Below are positions 6,848 through 14,961 of a DNA stretch of 64,000 nt, piece by piece. This DNA comes from Streptomyces graminofaciens. Its GTDB lineage: Bacteria > Actinomycetota > Actinomycetes > Streptomycetales > Streptomycetaceae. The stretch is from the NCBI RefSeq assembly GCF_030294945.1, contig NZ_AP018448.1, forward strand, positions 7,346,001 to 7,410,000, written 5' to 3'. The notes under the pieces are model-generated. The model was not told where the DNA came from. It worked only from the letters and a program-made list of their open reading frames with translations, and did no database searches. Within the stretch, counting starts at the first letter, position 1. Each line of letters opens with the position of its first letter. The translations under genes were made by a program, and so were the position numbers.

Positions 6848-7018
6848 ATGCGGAAGATCCGACTCTCAGAACTGAAAATCTTCCTGTCTCCAACTCTCTT
6901 GACAGGAGGATTTACACTCATCTCAGTCGGTGTCGGCAATATTTTCGGCATCGGGGCTGGGATGATCACTGCCGGGGCCGCCATGGTCCTCATGGGAGCG
7001 CCGATCGTCCGCGACTGA
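6848..7018 (+). CDS. 56-residue membrane protein with atypical codon use
   Basis: ATG 6848, stop TGA 7016-7018. The product starts MRKIRLSELKIFLSPTLL and then has two hydrophobic stretches rich in Gly, Ile and Met (TLISVGVGNIFGIGAGMITA and AAMVLMGAPIV). The first half uses codons rare in the rest of the window (CGA, TCA, AAA, TCT, ATT, TTG), so its base composition is clearly lower in GC than its neighbours, suggesting recent gain. The frame is short, but the start lies just downstream of the previous stop and the stop 13 bases before the portal start. Confidence 0.55.
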   Translation: MRKIRLSELKIFLSPTLLTGGFTLISVGVGNIFGIGAGMITAGAAMVLMGAPIVRD

Positions 7019-7031
7019 CAGGAGGGCGGCG

Positions 7032-8729
7032 GTGGGCAGACGAAGCCTGGTCGACACCCTCATCAACCGGTCTACCGCCACCGCAAACCCGCCCGTCCCC
7101 TTCACCAGCCGCCACCAGAGCTACGGCACCTTCGCCTCCCGCCGCGACGCCGAAGGCCAGATGCGCGCCATGAGCGCCGTCGGCACCCTCTTCGCGATCG
7201 TCGACCGCACCAGCAACGCCACCGCACTCGTCGACTGGAAGCTCTGGCGCAAAGCCAAGTCCGGCCGGAAGGAAGACCGCGTCGAAGTCACCTCCCACGC
7301 GGCCCTCGACCTGTGGAACCGGCCCAACCCCTTCATGCCGCGGCAGGAGTTCGTCGAGTCCTCCACCCAGCACTACGACCTCACCGGCGAAACCGAATGG
7401 GTCATCGCCCGCCACCCCGGTGTCGACATCCCCCTCGAACTGTGGCCAGTCCGCCCCGACCGCATGACCCCCGTCCCCGACCGGGAGAAGTTCCTGCGCG
7501 GCTGGGTGTACACGTCCCCAGACGGCGAGCAGATCCCCCTCGAACGCAACGAGGTCATCCAGCTCCGCCGGCCGAACCCGTTGGATCCGTACCGCGGCCT
7601 GTCGCCGGTGCTGTCGATCCTCCCCGACCTCGACACCAGCCGGTACGCCGCCGAGTGGTCGCGTGCGTTCTTCCAGAACAGCGCCCAGCCCGGCGGCATC
7701 ATCGAAGTCCCGGTGCACCTGCAGGACCACGAGTTCGACGAGATGCGGACGCGGTGGGCGGAGCAGCACAAGGGTGTCGCGAACGCGCACAAGGTGGCGA
7801 TCGTCGAGTACGGGGCGAAGTGGGCCGACCGCACCATCTCCCAGCGGGACATGCAGTTCGTGGAGCTGCGCGGCGCAACCGCTGACCGAGTGCGTGAGGC
7901 ATACGGCATCAGCAAGACCGCGATCGGCGACTTCGAGGACATCAACCGCGCCTCCGCCCTGGCGGCTAAGAGCTGGTTCGCCGAGCAGCAGACTGTGCCC
8001 CGCCTGGAGCGCATCAAGGCCGCGCTGAACTACGAACTCCTGCCGATGTTCGGCAAGACCGCTGAGGGCCTGGAGTTCGACTACGAGCCGCCGACCCCGC
8101 CGGACCCGGAGATCGAGGCGCAGACACTGACCGCGCGCGCGAACGCGGCGAAAGCGCTCGCCGAGACGGGCATGTGGGCGCCGGACGGCATCCTCTCCGC
8201 CGTCGGCCTGCCGGAGATGGACGCTGCTGCGGCCGCGGGCGGCGACGGGGCGATCAGCCCGCGCGAGTTGGGCGACATGATCCAGTCGATCTACCTCGGC
8301 GTGGACGTGTGCATCACGTGGGAAGAGGCGCGGGAGATCCTCAACCGGGCCGGCGCCGGGCTGAATCTCGCGACGCCGCCGCCGAGCAAGCCCGCGCCCG
8401 CGATCGCGCCTCCGCCTGTTGCTCCGAAGCCGGAGAGTGGCCCGGAGGAAGAGCCTGCGGACTCCTGGCAGGCGCTCGTGTCCGGTCTGACGGGCGACGG
8501 CGGCGGGGTGGATGTTGAGAACGCGATGCGCTGGGAGGCCGTCGCGCACATCGACGACAACACCTGCCAGCCGTGCGCGGACAACGACGGCCAGACGTAC
8601 CGCAACCGGGCCGCCGCCTACGCGGACTACCCGGGTGGCTCGGGCTACATCCACTGCGTCGGCGCGGAGTACGGCAACGAGTGCCGGTGCCGCGTGGTCA
8701 AGAGGCGGAAGCAGGAGGGCGACGAGTGA
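7032..8729 (+). CDS. Portal protein fused to a MuF-like head morphogenesis tail
   Basis: 565 residues from GTG 7032. Residues 1 to about 410 follow the HK97-type portal plan (LFAIVDRTSNATALVDWKLW, a lipid-free wing domain, PNPLDPYRGLSPV, RGATADRVREAYGISK). A Pro-rich linker (about 440-480) leads to a C-terminal stretch with IDDNTCQPCADNDGQTY, SGYIHCVGAEYG and ECRCRVVK, the Cys-rich signature of the C-terminal Mu F-like head morphogenesis domain. The portal forms the dodecameric DNA gate; the MuF part is normally a separate minor head protein. It ends four bases into the next gene (GTGA). Confidence 0.9.
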   Translation: MGRRSLVDTLINRSTATANPPVPFTSRHQSYGTFASRRDAEGQMRAMSAVGTLFAIVDRTSNATALVDWKLWRKAKSGRKEDRVEVTSHAALDLWNRPNPFMPRQEFVESSTQHYDLTGETEWVIARHPGVDIPLELWPVRPDRMTPVPDREKFLRGWVYTSPDGEQIPLERNEVIQLRRPNPLDPYRGLSPVLSILPDLDTSRYAAEWSRAFFQNSAQPGGIIEVPVHLQDHEFDEMRTRWAEQHKGVANAHKVAIVEYGAKWADRTISQRDMQFVELRGATADRVREAYGISKTAIGDFEDINRASALAAKSWFAEQQTVPRLERIKAALNYELLPMFGKTAEGLEFDYEPPTPPDPEIEAQTLTARANAAKALAETGMWAPDGILSAVGLPEMDAAAAAGGDGAISPRELGDMIQSIYLGVDVCITWEEAREILNRAGAGLNLATPPPSKPAPAIAPPPVAPKPESGPEEEPADSWQALVSGLTGDGGGVDVENAMRWEAVAHIDDNTCQPCADNDGQTYRNRAAAYADYPGGSGYIHCVGAEYGNECRCRVVKRRKQEGDE

Positions 8730-8995
8730 GCGCCAGTCAGCCGCGCACGCTGCGGATCACGAGGCGAGACAAGTGGGGCCACCGCGTCGAGATCGACGGT
8801 TACGACGTTTCCAGCGCCCTGCTCGGTATGACGCTGGAGATCAAGGCGGGTGAGATGCCGAGGGCCACGCTGCACGTGGTTGCCGAGGAGATCCCGACGG
8901 ACACGGACGAGGTGCTCGCCTACCTGCCCGACGCGACCCACGAGTTGCTGGTCCGGCTCGGCTGGACCCCGCCCGCCGAGGAGGCCACGCCGTGA
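8726..8995 (+). CDS. 89-residue hypothetical phage head-region protein
   Basis: GTG 8726 overlaps the portal stop. The sequence has an N-terminal basic strand (RTLRITRRDKWGHRVEIDGY) followed by DVSSALLGMTLEIKAGEMPR and ATLHVVAEEI, suggesting a small all-beta fold of the type seen in phage tail or capsid accessory proteins. It overlaps the protease gene by four bases at its end, so the three are coupled. No motif identifies the role. Confidence 0.72.
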   Translation: MSASQPRTLRITRRDKWGHRVEIDGYDVSSALLGMTLEIKAGEMPRATLHVVAEEIPTDTDEVLAYLPDATHELLVRLGWTPPAEEATP

Positions 8996-10074
8996 ACATC
9001 GTGATGCCCGGCAAGGCGGCTGCCTTCGCCGCGACTCAGCGGGAGAAGGCCGACAAGCTGCGCGCCCAGCACGGCATCGCCCCGCAGCCCTGGTACCGCA
9101 TCACCAACGCTGCCTCACAGGATGAGGCGGAAGTGATGCTGTACGACGAGGTCGGCGGCTGGTACGGGGCGACCGCAGACCAGTTCATCGCCGACCTGCG
9201 CGGCGTGACCGCACCGAACCTCCGCGTCCGCGTCAACAGCCCTGGCGGCAGCGTCTTCGAGGGCATCGCCATCGCCAACGCGCTGCGCTCCCACCCCGCG
9301 AACGTGACGATCCAGGTCGACGGGATCGCCGCCTCCATCGCCTCCGTCATCGCGATGGCCGGGGACCGGATCGAGATGGCCCCCAACACCATGCTCATGA
9401 TCCACGACGCCTCCGGGGTCTGCCTCGGCAACGCCTCCGACATGGAAGAGATGGCCGAACTCCTCGACCTGATCTCGGACAACATCGCCGACGCGTATGC
9501 GGCGAGGGCGGGCGGCACCCGTGACGAGTGGCGGGCCCGGATGCGCGCCGAGACCTGGTACCTCCCCGAGGACGCGGTCGAGAACGGGCTCGCCGACGAG
9601 GCCATCAGCGCCCCGAAGGCCGCCGAGCCGGTGGAGCCGGACGAGGACGAGGAGCAGCCGGACATGGCGCGCGCCTTCGACCTCGCCGCCTACGGCTACA
9701 CCGGGCCCAAGCCTGAGCAGCCGACGGAAGAGCCGGTCACTCTGACGTTCAACATCGGTGCTGCGGTGGGCGAGCAGCTCCTCGCTGCACTTCGCGCCGA
9801 GGTGAATGGCCGGACCTCCGAGCCGGAGCCCGCGGCCATCGGCGAACCGGTCGAGCCCGAGCCCGCCACGGAGCCGGAACTCTCCGAGCCTGTCGCCACG
9901 GCGGATCCCGCCGATCCTGCGGACGTCGAAGACCCGACCGTCGAACCCGAACCCGTAGACGAGTGGGCCGCCGCGGTCGCCAGCCTCATCCGGCCGTCCC
10001 CCGACCCGTGGGCGGCATCCGTCGCCCACCTGACCACCACGGCGTCGTCCAGCGCGGCGACGGAAGCAGCCTGA
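8992..10074 (+). CDS. ClpP-like prohead maturation protease
   Basis: 360 residues. The N-terminal 190 residues are a ClpP/SppA-type serine protease: VNSPGGSVFEGIAIANAL forms the oxyanion region, GIAASIASVIAMAGD carries the nucleophile Ser (about residue 115), and NTMLMIHDASG the catalytic His (about 138). The C-terminal 150 residues are a long acidic Glu/Pro/Ala stretch (VEPEPATEPELSEPVATADP), probably a scaffolding part removed during capsid maturation, because no separate scaffold gene lies between this gene and the capsid gene. It acts inside the prohead on the capsid N-terminus. Confidence 0.9.
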   Translation: MNIVMPGKAAAFAATQREKADKLRAQHGIAPQPWYRITNAASQDEAEVMLYDEVGGWYGATADQFIADLRGVTAPNLRVRVNSPGGSVFEGIAIANALRSHPANVTIQVDGIAASIASVIAMAGDRIEMAPNTMLMIHDASGVCLGNASDMEEMAELLDLISDNIADAYAARAGGTRDEWRARMRAETWYLPEDAVENGLADEAISAPKAAEPVEPDEDEEQPDMARAFDLAAYGYTGPKPEQPTEEPVTLTFNIGAAVGEQLLAALRAEVNGRTSEPEPAAIGEPVEPEPATEPELSEPVATADPADPADVEDPTVEPEPVDEWAAAVASLIRPSPDPWAASVAHLTTTASSSAATEAA

Positions 10075-10083
10075 GGAGGCACT

Positions 10084-11439
10084 GTGGCTACACCCACCAT
10101 CCCGCGCGACGCCGACGAGCTCGCCGAAGCGCTCGGCGACACCGCGACGCTGAAGAACATCGTCAAGGACAAGGACACCCTGGAGTCCTTCATCCTCGAC
10201 TTCGCCAAGGGCCAGCAGAAGCACAACCCTGACATCGACGCCCAGATCAAGGTCGAGACGCAGCGGCAGTTCGCCGAGATCCTCAAGAACAACCAGATCG
10301 ACGGCATCAACCGCCTCAACCTCACCCCCGGTTGGGACGCGGGAGGCCCCAAGGCGCGCTCCCGCCACTACAACCCGAAGGCCCCCGGCGCCAAACTGGA
10401 CAAGCAGTTCGGGAACTGGACGGACTTCCTCGTCGCCACCTGGGCCGGGTCCAAGGGGCAGGCGGCGATGGCCGCGCAGGACGAGATCGCGCAGATCCAG
10501 AACGCGTTCGGGTCCACCGTGCCGTCCGACGGCGGGTTCCTCATCCCCGAGTACCTGCGCAGCGAACTCCTGCGCGTGGCGCTGGAGATGGCCGTTGTCC
10601 GCTCCCGGGCCCGCGTCGTACCGATGGAGACGCTCAGCGTCCCCTATCCGACCATCGACTCCACGTCGAACGCCTCGTCTGTGTACGGCGGCATCGTCGG
10701 CTACTGGACCGAAGAGGGCGGCAGCCTCAACGACTCGGCGCCGTCGTTCGGCCGGATCAACCTGCTCGCGAAGAAGCTGACCCTGTACTCGGAGATCCCG
10801 AACGAGCTGTTCAAGGACTCCCTGATCAGCCTCGAACAGTTCATGAACGAGTCCTACCCCGAGGCCCTCGCCTGGTTCGAGGACGTCGCGTTCATCTCCG
10901 GCAACGGCGCCGGCCAGCCCCTCGGCTTCCTCAACGCCCCGGCCGCCGTGACCGTGGGCAAGGAGACCGACCAGGAAGCCGGGACGATCCTCTGGGAGAA
11001 CATCATCAAGGCCTACAGCCGGATGCTCCCCGCGTCGATCGGCCGCGCGGTGTGGATCGCCCACATCGACACGTTCCCGCAGCTCGCCACCATGGCCCAG
11101 TCCGTCGGCACCGGCGGCAGCGCGGTGTGGATCGGCAACGGCGACGGCGCGGGCGCACCCCCGGTCACGATCCTCGGCCGCCCGGTCGTGTGGACGGAGA
11201 AGGTCTCCACCGTCGGCACCGTCGGCGACATCAACTTCGTCGACCTGGGCTACTACCTGATCGGTGACCGGCAGGCCATGCAGTCGGAGACGTCGACGCA
11301 CTTCAAGTTCGGCAACGACAAGACCGCGATGCGGGTGATCGAGCGTGTCGACGGCCAGCCGTGGCTCCAGTCCGCGATCACCCCCAACCAGGGCACCAAC
11401 ACGCTGTCCCCGTTCGTGAAGGTCGCGACCCGGGCGTAA
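10084..11439 (+). CDS. Major capsid protein, HK97 fold
   Basis: 451 residues from GTG 10084 preceded by GAGGAGGC. About 150 N-terminal residues are charged and helical (delta domain, probably removed by the upstream protease). The HK97-fold core follows: FGSTVPSDGGFLIPEYLRSE, LSVPYPTIDSTSNASS, FGRINLLAKKLTLYSEIPNE, ALAWFEDVAFISGNGAGQPL and YYLIGDRQAMQSETSTHFKF are typical of phage_capsid family members. It is followed by a hairpin that may tune the ratio of capsid to downstream products. Confidence 0.95.
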   Translation: MATPTIPRDADELAEALGDTATLKNIVKDKDTLESFILDFAKGQQKHNPDIDAQIKVETQRQFAEILKNNQIDGINRLNLTPGWDAGGPKARSRHYNPKAPGAKLDKQFGNWTDFLVATWAGSKGQAAMAAQDEIAQIQNAFGSTVPSDGGFLIPEYLRSELLRVALEMAVVRSRARVVPMETLSVPYPTIDSTSNASSVYGGIVGYWTEEGGSLNDSAPSFGRINLLAKKLTLYSEIPNELFKDSLISLEQFMNESYPEALAWFEDVAFISGNGAGQPLGFLNAPAAVTVGKETDQEAGTILWENIIKAYSRMLPASIGRAVWIAHIDTFPQLATMAQSVGTGGSAVWIGNGDGAGAPPVTILGRPVVWTEKVSTVGTVGDINFVDLGYYLIGDRQAMQSETSTHFKFGNDKTAMRVIERVDGQPWLQSAITPNQGTNTLSPFVKVATRA

Positions 11440-11448
11440 CGGTTCCAG

Positions 11449-11478
11449 CCAGGGCGGGCAGTAACGCCCCCGCCCTGG
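11449..11478 (+). terminator. Hairpin after capsid gene
   Basis: 10-bp arms CCAGGGCGGG (11449-11458) and CCCGCCCTGG (11469-11478), 10-base loop. It lies 9 bases after the capsid stop. Because tail genes must also be transcribed from the same direction, partial termination or transcript stabilisation is likely. Confidence 0.6.
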
Positions 11479-11520
11479 CCAGTTCCCACGTGGCAATCAA
11501 CCCCCACCAGGAGGGCAACC

Positions 11521-12021
11521 ATGGAAGGCCTCGGAAGGCTCTTCGACGTCTCGATCGGCAGCGTGCCGACGGACGCCGTCGCCGGAGCGATCACGGGGAA
11601 GCGGGTGTCGCTGAAGAACGCGGACGCCTGCACGATCCTCGTCGTCACGACCGGCGCGTCCACGGACATCACGGACGTCGACCTTCAGCAGCACACCGCC
11701 TCAACGGGCGGCACCACCGCTGACCTCGACATCATCGACCACTACTACTACAAGTCCGAGACCACCCTCGACGGCGACGAGACGTGGACCCGCGCCACGC
11801 AAACCGCAGCATCGGAGATCACCAACGTGGGCGCGGCCTCCGAGGAACTCCTCCTCGCCATCGAGGTCAACGCCACGCAGCTGTCCGACGGCTACTCCTA
11901 CATCTCGCTGGACATCCCCGACCTCGGCACCAACGGCACCCGCCACTGCGCCGTGCTGTACCTGCTCCACGAGCTTCGCGCCCCGCGCAAGCCCGCCAAC
12001 CTCATCGCCCCGCTGTCCTAG
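11521..12021 (+). CDS. Putative head decoration/accessory protein
   Basis: 166 residues, ATG 11521 with AGGAGGG upstream. It is a beta-rich, Thr/Asp-rich protein: CTILVVTTGASTDITDVDLQ, DHYYYKSETTLDGDETWTRA and YSYISLDIPDLGTNGTRHC. Size, place right after the major capsid gene and its own ribosome binding site fit a capsid decoration or cement protein; no family motif was recognised. Immediately downstream is another small protein of similar character, and the two may both be surface proteins of the virion. Confidence 0.7.
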   Translation: MEGLGRLFDVSIGSVPTDAVAGAITGKRVSLKNADACTILVVTTGASTDITDVDLQQHTASTGGTTADLDIIDHYYYKSETTLDGDETWTRATQTAASEITNVGAASEELLLAIEVNATQLSDGYSYISLDIPDLGTNGTRHCAVLYLLHELRAPRKPANLIAPLS

Positions 12022-12038
12022 AAGGGAGGCACTACCTC

Positions 12039-12497
12039 ATGGCTGCATCACCCACATCGGGCAGGGCCTACCGGGACCTGCGGTACGGCAAGGGCCCCAT
12101 CTCCAAGAGCACCGGCACGCTGGCCGCGACCACCGTGCCGCTGTTCACCATCGCCGGGGGACGCGTCGCGATCACCAGCCTGTTCGGCCTGGTCGGCACC
12201 GCGATCACCGTCGCCAACAGCTACAAGCTCCAGAACAACCCCACCACCGGGGACACCACCGACATCAACGCCGCCACCGACATCGGCACGACCGACACCG
12301 CGGCCGGCACCATCCTCGGCTTCGGCCAGGGCACCACGGCGGCACCTCCGCTGCTGCGGGGCGGCTTCAACATCCCGTCCGATCTGATCCTGCCGGTCGG
12401 GCAGATCGAGTCCGTCAGTGCGGGCACGGATGGCGAGATCACCTGGTACCTGACGTGGGTGCCGTACGACGTCGGCGCGACTGTGGTGGCGGCCTGA
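12039..12497 (+). CDS. Putative virion structural protein (152 residues)
   Basis: ATG 12039 has GAAGGGAGG upstream. The sequence is low in charge, rich in Thr, Ala and Gly, and beta-prone: FTIAGGRVAITSLFGLVGTA, ITVANSYKLQNNPTTGDTTD and SVSAGTDGEITWYLTWVPYD. These features fit a structural head protein or fibre-like subunit. It lies between the putative decoration protein and a zinc-ribbon protein. No specific family was recognised, so the role is inferred from position only. Confidence 0.65.
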   Translation: MAASPTSGRAYRDLRYGKGPISKSTGTLAATTVPLFTIAGGRVAITSLFGLVGTAITVANSYKLQNNPTTGDTTDINAATDIGTTDTAAGTILGFGQGTTAAPPLLRGGFNIPSDLILPVGQIESVSAGTDGEITWYLTWVPYDVGATVVAA

Positions 12498-12498
12498 C

Positions 12499-13011
12499 GT
12501 GGCGGCGTGGCTGTGCACGGTGTGTTCCACCGTTTTCTCGGTGGGCGCGCCGTGCTGCCCGCACTGCGGCAGTACCAAGCATGCCGAGGAAGGACAGGAA
12601 CTGATGGCGAAGATCACCGCGCACGGCGGCCCCTCGATTGCGGGTGCGTCCGTGGTGGGTGGTTCGTGGTCTGACGAGGGCGATGCGGACGTGTGGCCCG
12701 AGATGCGCGAGAGCGCCGGTACGGGCGAGCCGATGCAGGCCGTTGAGGGCGACGAGCTCGAAGGGGACGGCTCTGGCCGCGCTCTGCCCCCGGTAGACGA
12801 GAAGGGTGGTGAGGAGCCATCGGCTGGGACCAGCTCATCGACCTCCGACGAGAAGCCGTCGATCGAGCCCGAGCGGAAGCAGAGCAGCCGCCGCAAGCCT
12901 GCCCGAACGACGGCCAGCCGCTCGAAGAAGGCCCCGATGGAGAGCTCTTCTGCCGATGGGACGGCTGGCGCCCCGGAGGACGGTACGTCGGCTGCTGACG
13001 GCGACGCGTAG
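12499..13011 (+). CDS. Zinc-ribbon protein with acidic/basic disordered tail
   Basis: 170 residues from GTG 12499, one base after the previous stop. The N-terminus has CTVCSTVFSVGAPCCPHC, two CxxC knuckles forming a zinc ribbon. About residue 35 onward is low complexity: acidic (EGDELEGDGSG) then Ser/Lys/Arg-rich (EPERKQSSRRKPARTTASRS). An internal ATG at 12604 could start a shorter form without the ribbon. Proteins of this type occur in actinophage head regions without known function. Confidence 0.65.
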   Translation: MAAWLCTVCSTVFSVGAPCCPHCGSTKHAEEGQELMAKITAHGGPSIAGASVVGGSWSDEGDADVWPEMRESAGTGEPMQAVEGDELEGDGSGRALPPVDEKGGEEPSAGTSSSTSDEKPSIEPERKQSSRRKPARTTASRSKKAPMESSSADGTAGAPEDGTSAADGDA

Positions 13012-13049
13012 CCCACCCGCAGACGAGACCTGAGAGGAGGTGACGAGAG

Positions 13050-14114
13050 ATGACCACACCGTGGTACGCGACCCGTGAGAGCGTGATGCACGCCCTCGAC
13101 TCCAAGCTGACCGCCCGCAACGCCGGGCAGATCGACCGCGCGTTGGAGTCCGCCAGCCGGGACGTGGAGCAGCTGTGCCACCGCCGGTTCTACCCGGAGT
13201 TGGACACGCGGTCGTGGGACTGGCCCGACTCGCAGTCCGGCACGTCCTGGCGGCTGTGGCTGGACGACCACGAGGTCATCTCCGTCACCACTCTCACCAG
13301 CGGTGGCGTGACGATCGCGTCCACGGATTACTTCCTGGAGCCCAACCGCTCCGGTCCCCCGTACAACCGGCTGGAGGTCGACCTGGCCTCCAGCGCGGCG
13401 TTCGGGGGTGGCGACACCCACCAGCGGGACATCACCGTGGTCGGCTTGTTCGGCTACCGCAACGACGAGACCACGACCGGCACCATCACCGAGGCCCTGG
13501 ACTCGTCGGAGACCGGGGTGGACGTCGACGGTACGGCGGCCGCACTCCTCGGGGTCGGGTCGGTGATCCGGGTCGACTCGGAGCGGATGCTCGTCACCGG
13601 CCGGACGATGGCGGACACCGGACAGAACCTTGGCGGCGCCGGGCTGACGGCCTCGAACGCGAGCGTCACCGTGGCAGTCAGCGACGGCACGGCGTTCGCG
13701 GTCGACGAGGTCATCCTCATCGAGTCCGAGCGCATGCTCATCGTCGACATCGCAGGCAACAACCTGACCGTGAAACGCGCGTGGGACGGCAGTGTGCTGG
13801 CCGCCCACGCGGCTGGCGTGGACATCTACGCCCTGCGCACCCTCACCGTCACCCGCGGGGCGCTGGGCACGACGGCGGCCACGCACTCCTCGAGCGCGCC
13901 CATCCTGCGATGGGACCCGCCCGGCCCGGTCCGGGACCTGACGATCGCGGAGGCGGTCGCGCAGGTCACCAACGAACTCGCAGGCTACGCGCGCGTCCGC
14001 AAGTCCGGTGACGGCGGCACCAGCGAACGCGCCACGGACGCCACCGCCCTGAAGGGGCTACGGGACCGCGTGTACGCCTCCCACGGCCGCAAGGGGCGGG
14101 TGAGAGCGGTATGA
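13050..14114 (+). CDS. Head-tail connector (adaptor) protein with inserted beta modules
   Basis: 354 residues. The N-terminal helices (MTTPWYATRESVMHALDSKL, QIDRALESASRDVEQLCHRR) and the C-terminal helix (LTIAEAVAQVTNELAGYARV) match the gp6/gp15-like adaptor that sits below the portal. Between them lies a beta-rich insert of about 200 residues with two similar units ending SERMLVTGR and SERMLIVDIAGNNLTVKRAW, then AAHAAGVDIYALRTLTVTRG. The usual adaptor is about 100 residues, so this is an expanded version, possibly decorating the neck. Confidence 0.8.
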   Translation: MTTPWYATRESVMHALDSKLTARNAGQIDRALESASRDVEQLCHRRFYPELDTRSWDWPDSQSGTSWRLWLDDHEVISVTTLTSGGVTIASTDYFLEPNRSGPPYNRLEVDLASSAAFGGGDTHQRDITVVGLFGYRNDETTTGTITEALDSSETGVDVDGTAAALLGVGSVIRVDSERMLVTGRTMADTGQNLGGAGLTASNASVTVAVSDGTAFAVDEVILIESERMLIVDIAGNNLTVKRAWDGSVLAAHAAGVDIYALRTLTVTRGALGTTAATHSSSAPILRWDPPGPVRDLTIAEAVAQVTNELAGYARVRKSGDGGTSERATDATALKGLRDRVYASHGRKGRVRAV

Positions 14115-14497
14115 GCATCGACATCCGCATGACCGGACCCCTGTTCGACGGGCGCGCCGAGCGCGCCATGGAACAGGCCTGTGACGACGCCCTCGACGAC
14201 CTCGGCGCGTACGCCGAAGAGCGCGTCCTCATGGGCACCTCGGCGCACTTCAAGACCCGCACCCCGTACTACGAGACCCGCATCACCACCGACCGCGTCT
14301 CCGACGAGGAAGCCCTCGTCCACGACCAAGGCGTCATATACGGCCCGTGGCTGGAAGGCGTCGGAAGCCGGAACTATCCGGCGACCCGGTTCAAGGGCTA
14401 CGGGCACTGGCGGGCCGCGAAGCAGGCCGTCGCAGTACGTGGCCCGCAGGTCGCCGACGCCGCAGTACGCCGGCGCCTGCCTGAGATGGGCGGGTGA
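14111..14497 (+). CDS. Neck / head-closure type protein (HK97 gp10-like)
   Basis: 128 residues; ATG 14111 overlaps the previous stop in ATGA fashion. An N-terminal helix AMEQACDDALDDLGAYAEER and the central FKTRTPYYETRITTDRVSDE...IYGPWLEGVGSRNY pattern are typical of HK97 gp10-like neck proteins ('VYGPWLEG' is a recurrent motif). The C-terminal helix ends VRRRLPEMGG. It would form a ring between connector and tail. It overlaps the tail-terminator candidate by four bases, so translation is coupled through the joining genes. Confidence 0.82.
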   Translation: MSIDIRMTGPLFDGRAERAMEQACDDALDDLGAYAEERVLMGTSAHFKTRTPYYETRITTDRVSDEEALVHDQGVIYGPWLEGVGSRNYPATRFKGYGHWRAAKQAVAVRGPQVADAAVRRRLPEMGG

Positions 14498-14961
14498 CGG
14501 CGATGGCTCTCAACATCCTCGGCCTCACCGACGCCGTGATCTCGCACGCCAGTGCCAGCGGCTACTTCGAGACCGTCAACGGCGCCGAACCAAAGAACGC
14601 TCCGGCCACGGGCGGCCTGACCGCCGCCGTGTGGGCCGACCGCGTCACTCCGCTGCGATCGTCCGGCCTGAACAGCGTCAGCGTGCTCCTCGTCTTCAAC
14701 GTGCGTATCTACGGCTCCGCCCAGTCGGAGCCCGCGGACGCGATCGACCCGAACATGCTCGCCGCCGTAGACGCCCTGTGCGCGGCCTACAGCAGCGACT
14801 TCACCCTCGGCGGCCTCGTCCGCTCGGTCGACCTCCTCGGGGCGAACGGCACAGCGCTGGGGGTGCGCGCAGGCTACCTGTCGCAGGACGGGGTGCTCTA
14901 CCGCGTGATGACGATCTCCGTGCCCGTCATCGTCAACGACCTTTGGGAAGAGGTGGCATAG
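14494..14961 (+). CDS. Tail terminator / tail completion type protein
   Basis: 155 residues from GTG 14494. The plan of N-terminal helix (LGLTDAVISHASASGYFETV), a strand pair around LNSVSVLLVFNVRIYGSAQS, helix DPNMLAAVDALCAAYSSDFT and strands VRSVDLLG...VMTISVPVIVNDLW resembles gpU/gp17-like tail terminators. Its position between the neck protein and the tail tube supports that. It would cap the tail tube and join tail to head. No invariant residues exist in this family, so the call rests on layout and fold pattern. Confidence 0.75.
   Translation: MTAMALNILGLTDAVISHASASGYFETVNGAEPKNAPATGGLTAAVWADRVTPLRSSGLNSVSVLLVFNVRIYGSAQSEPADAIDPNMLAAVDALCAAYSSDFTLGGLVRSVDLLGANGTALGVRAGYLSQDGVLYRVMTISVPVIVNDLWEEVA

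Noticed and set aside
9115..11496. Long open frame on the minus strand opposite protease and capsid genes
   Set aside because: It is the mirror of high-GC codons of real genes on the plus strand; no ribosome binding site and no protein-like motifs.
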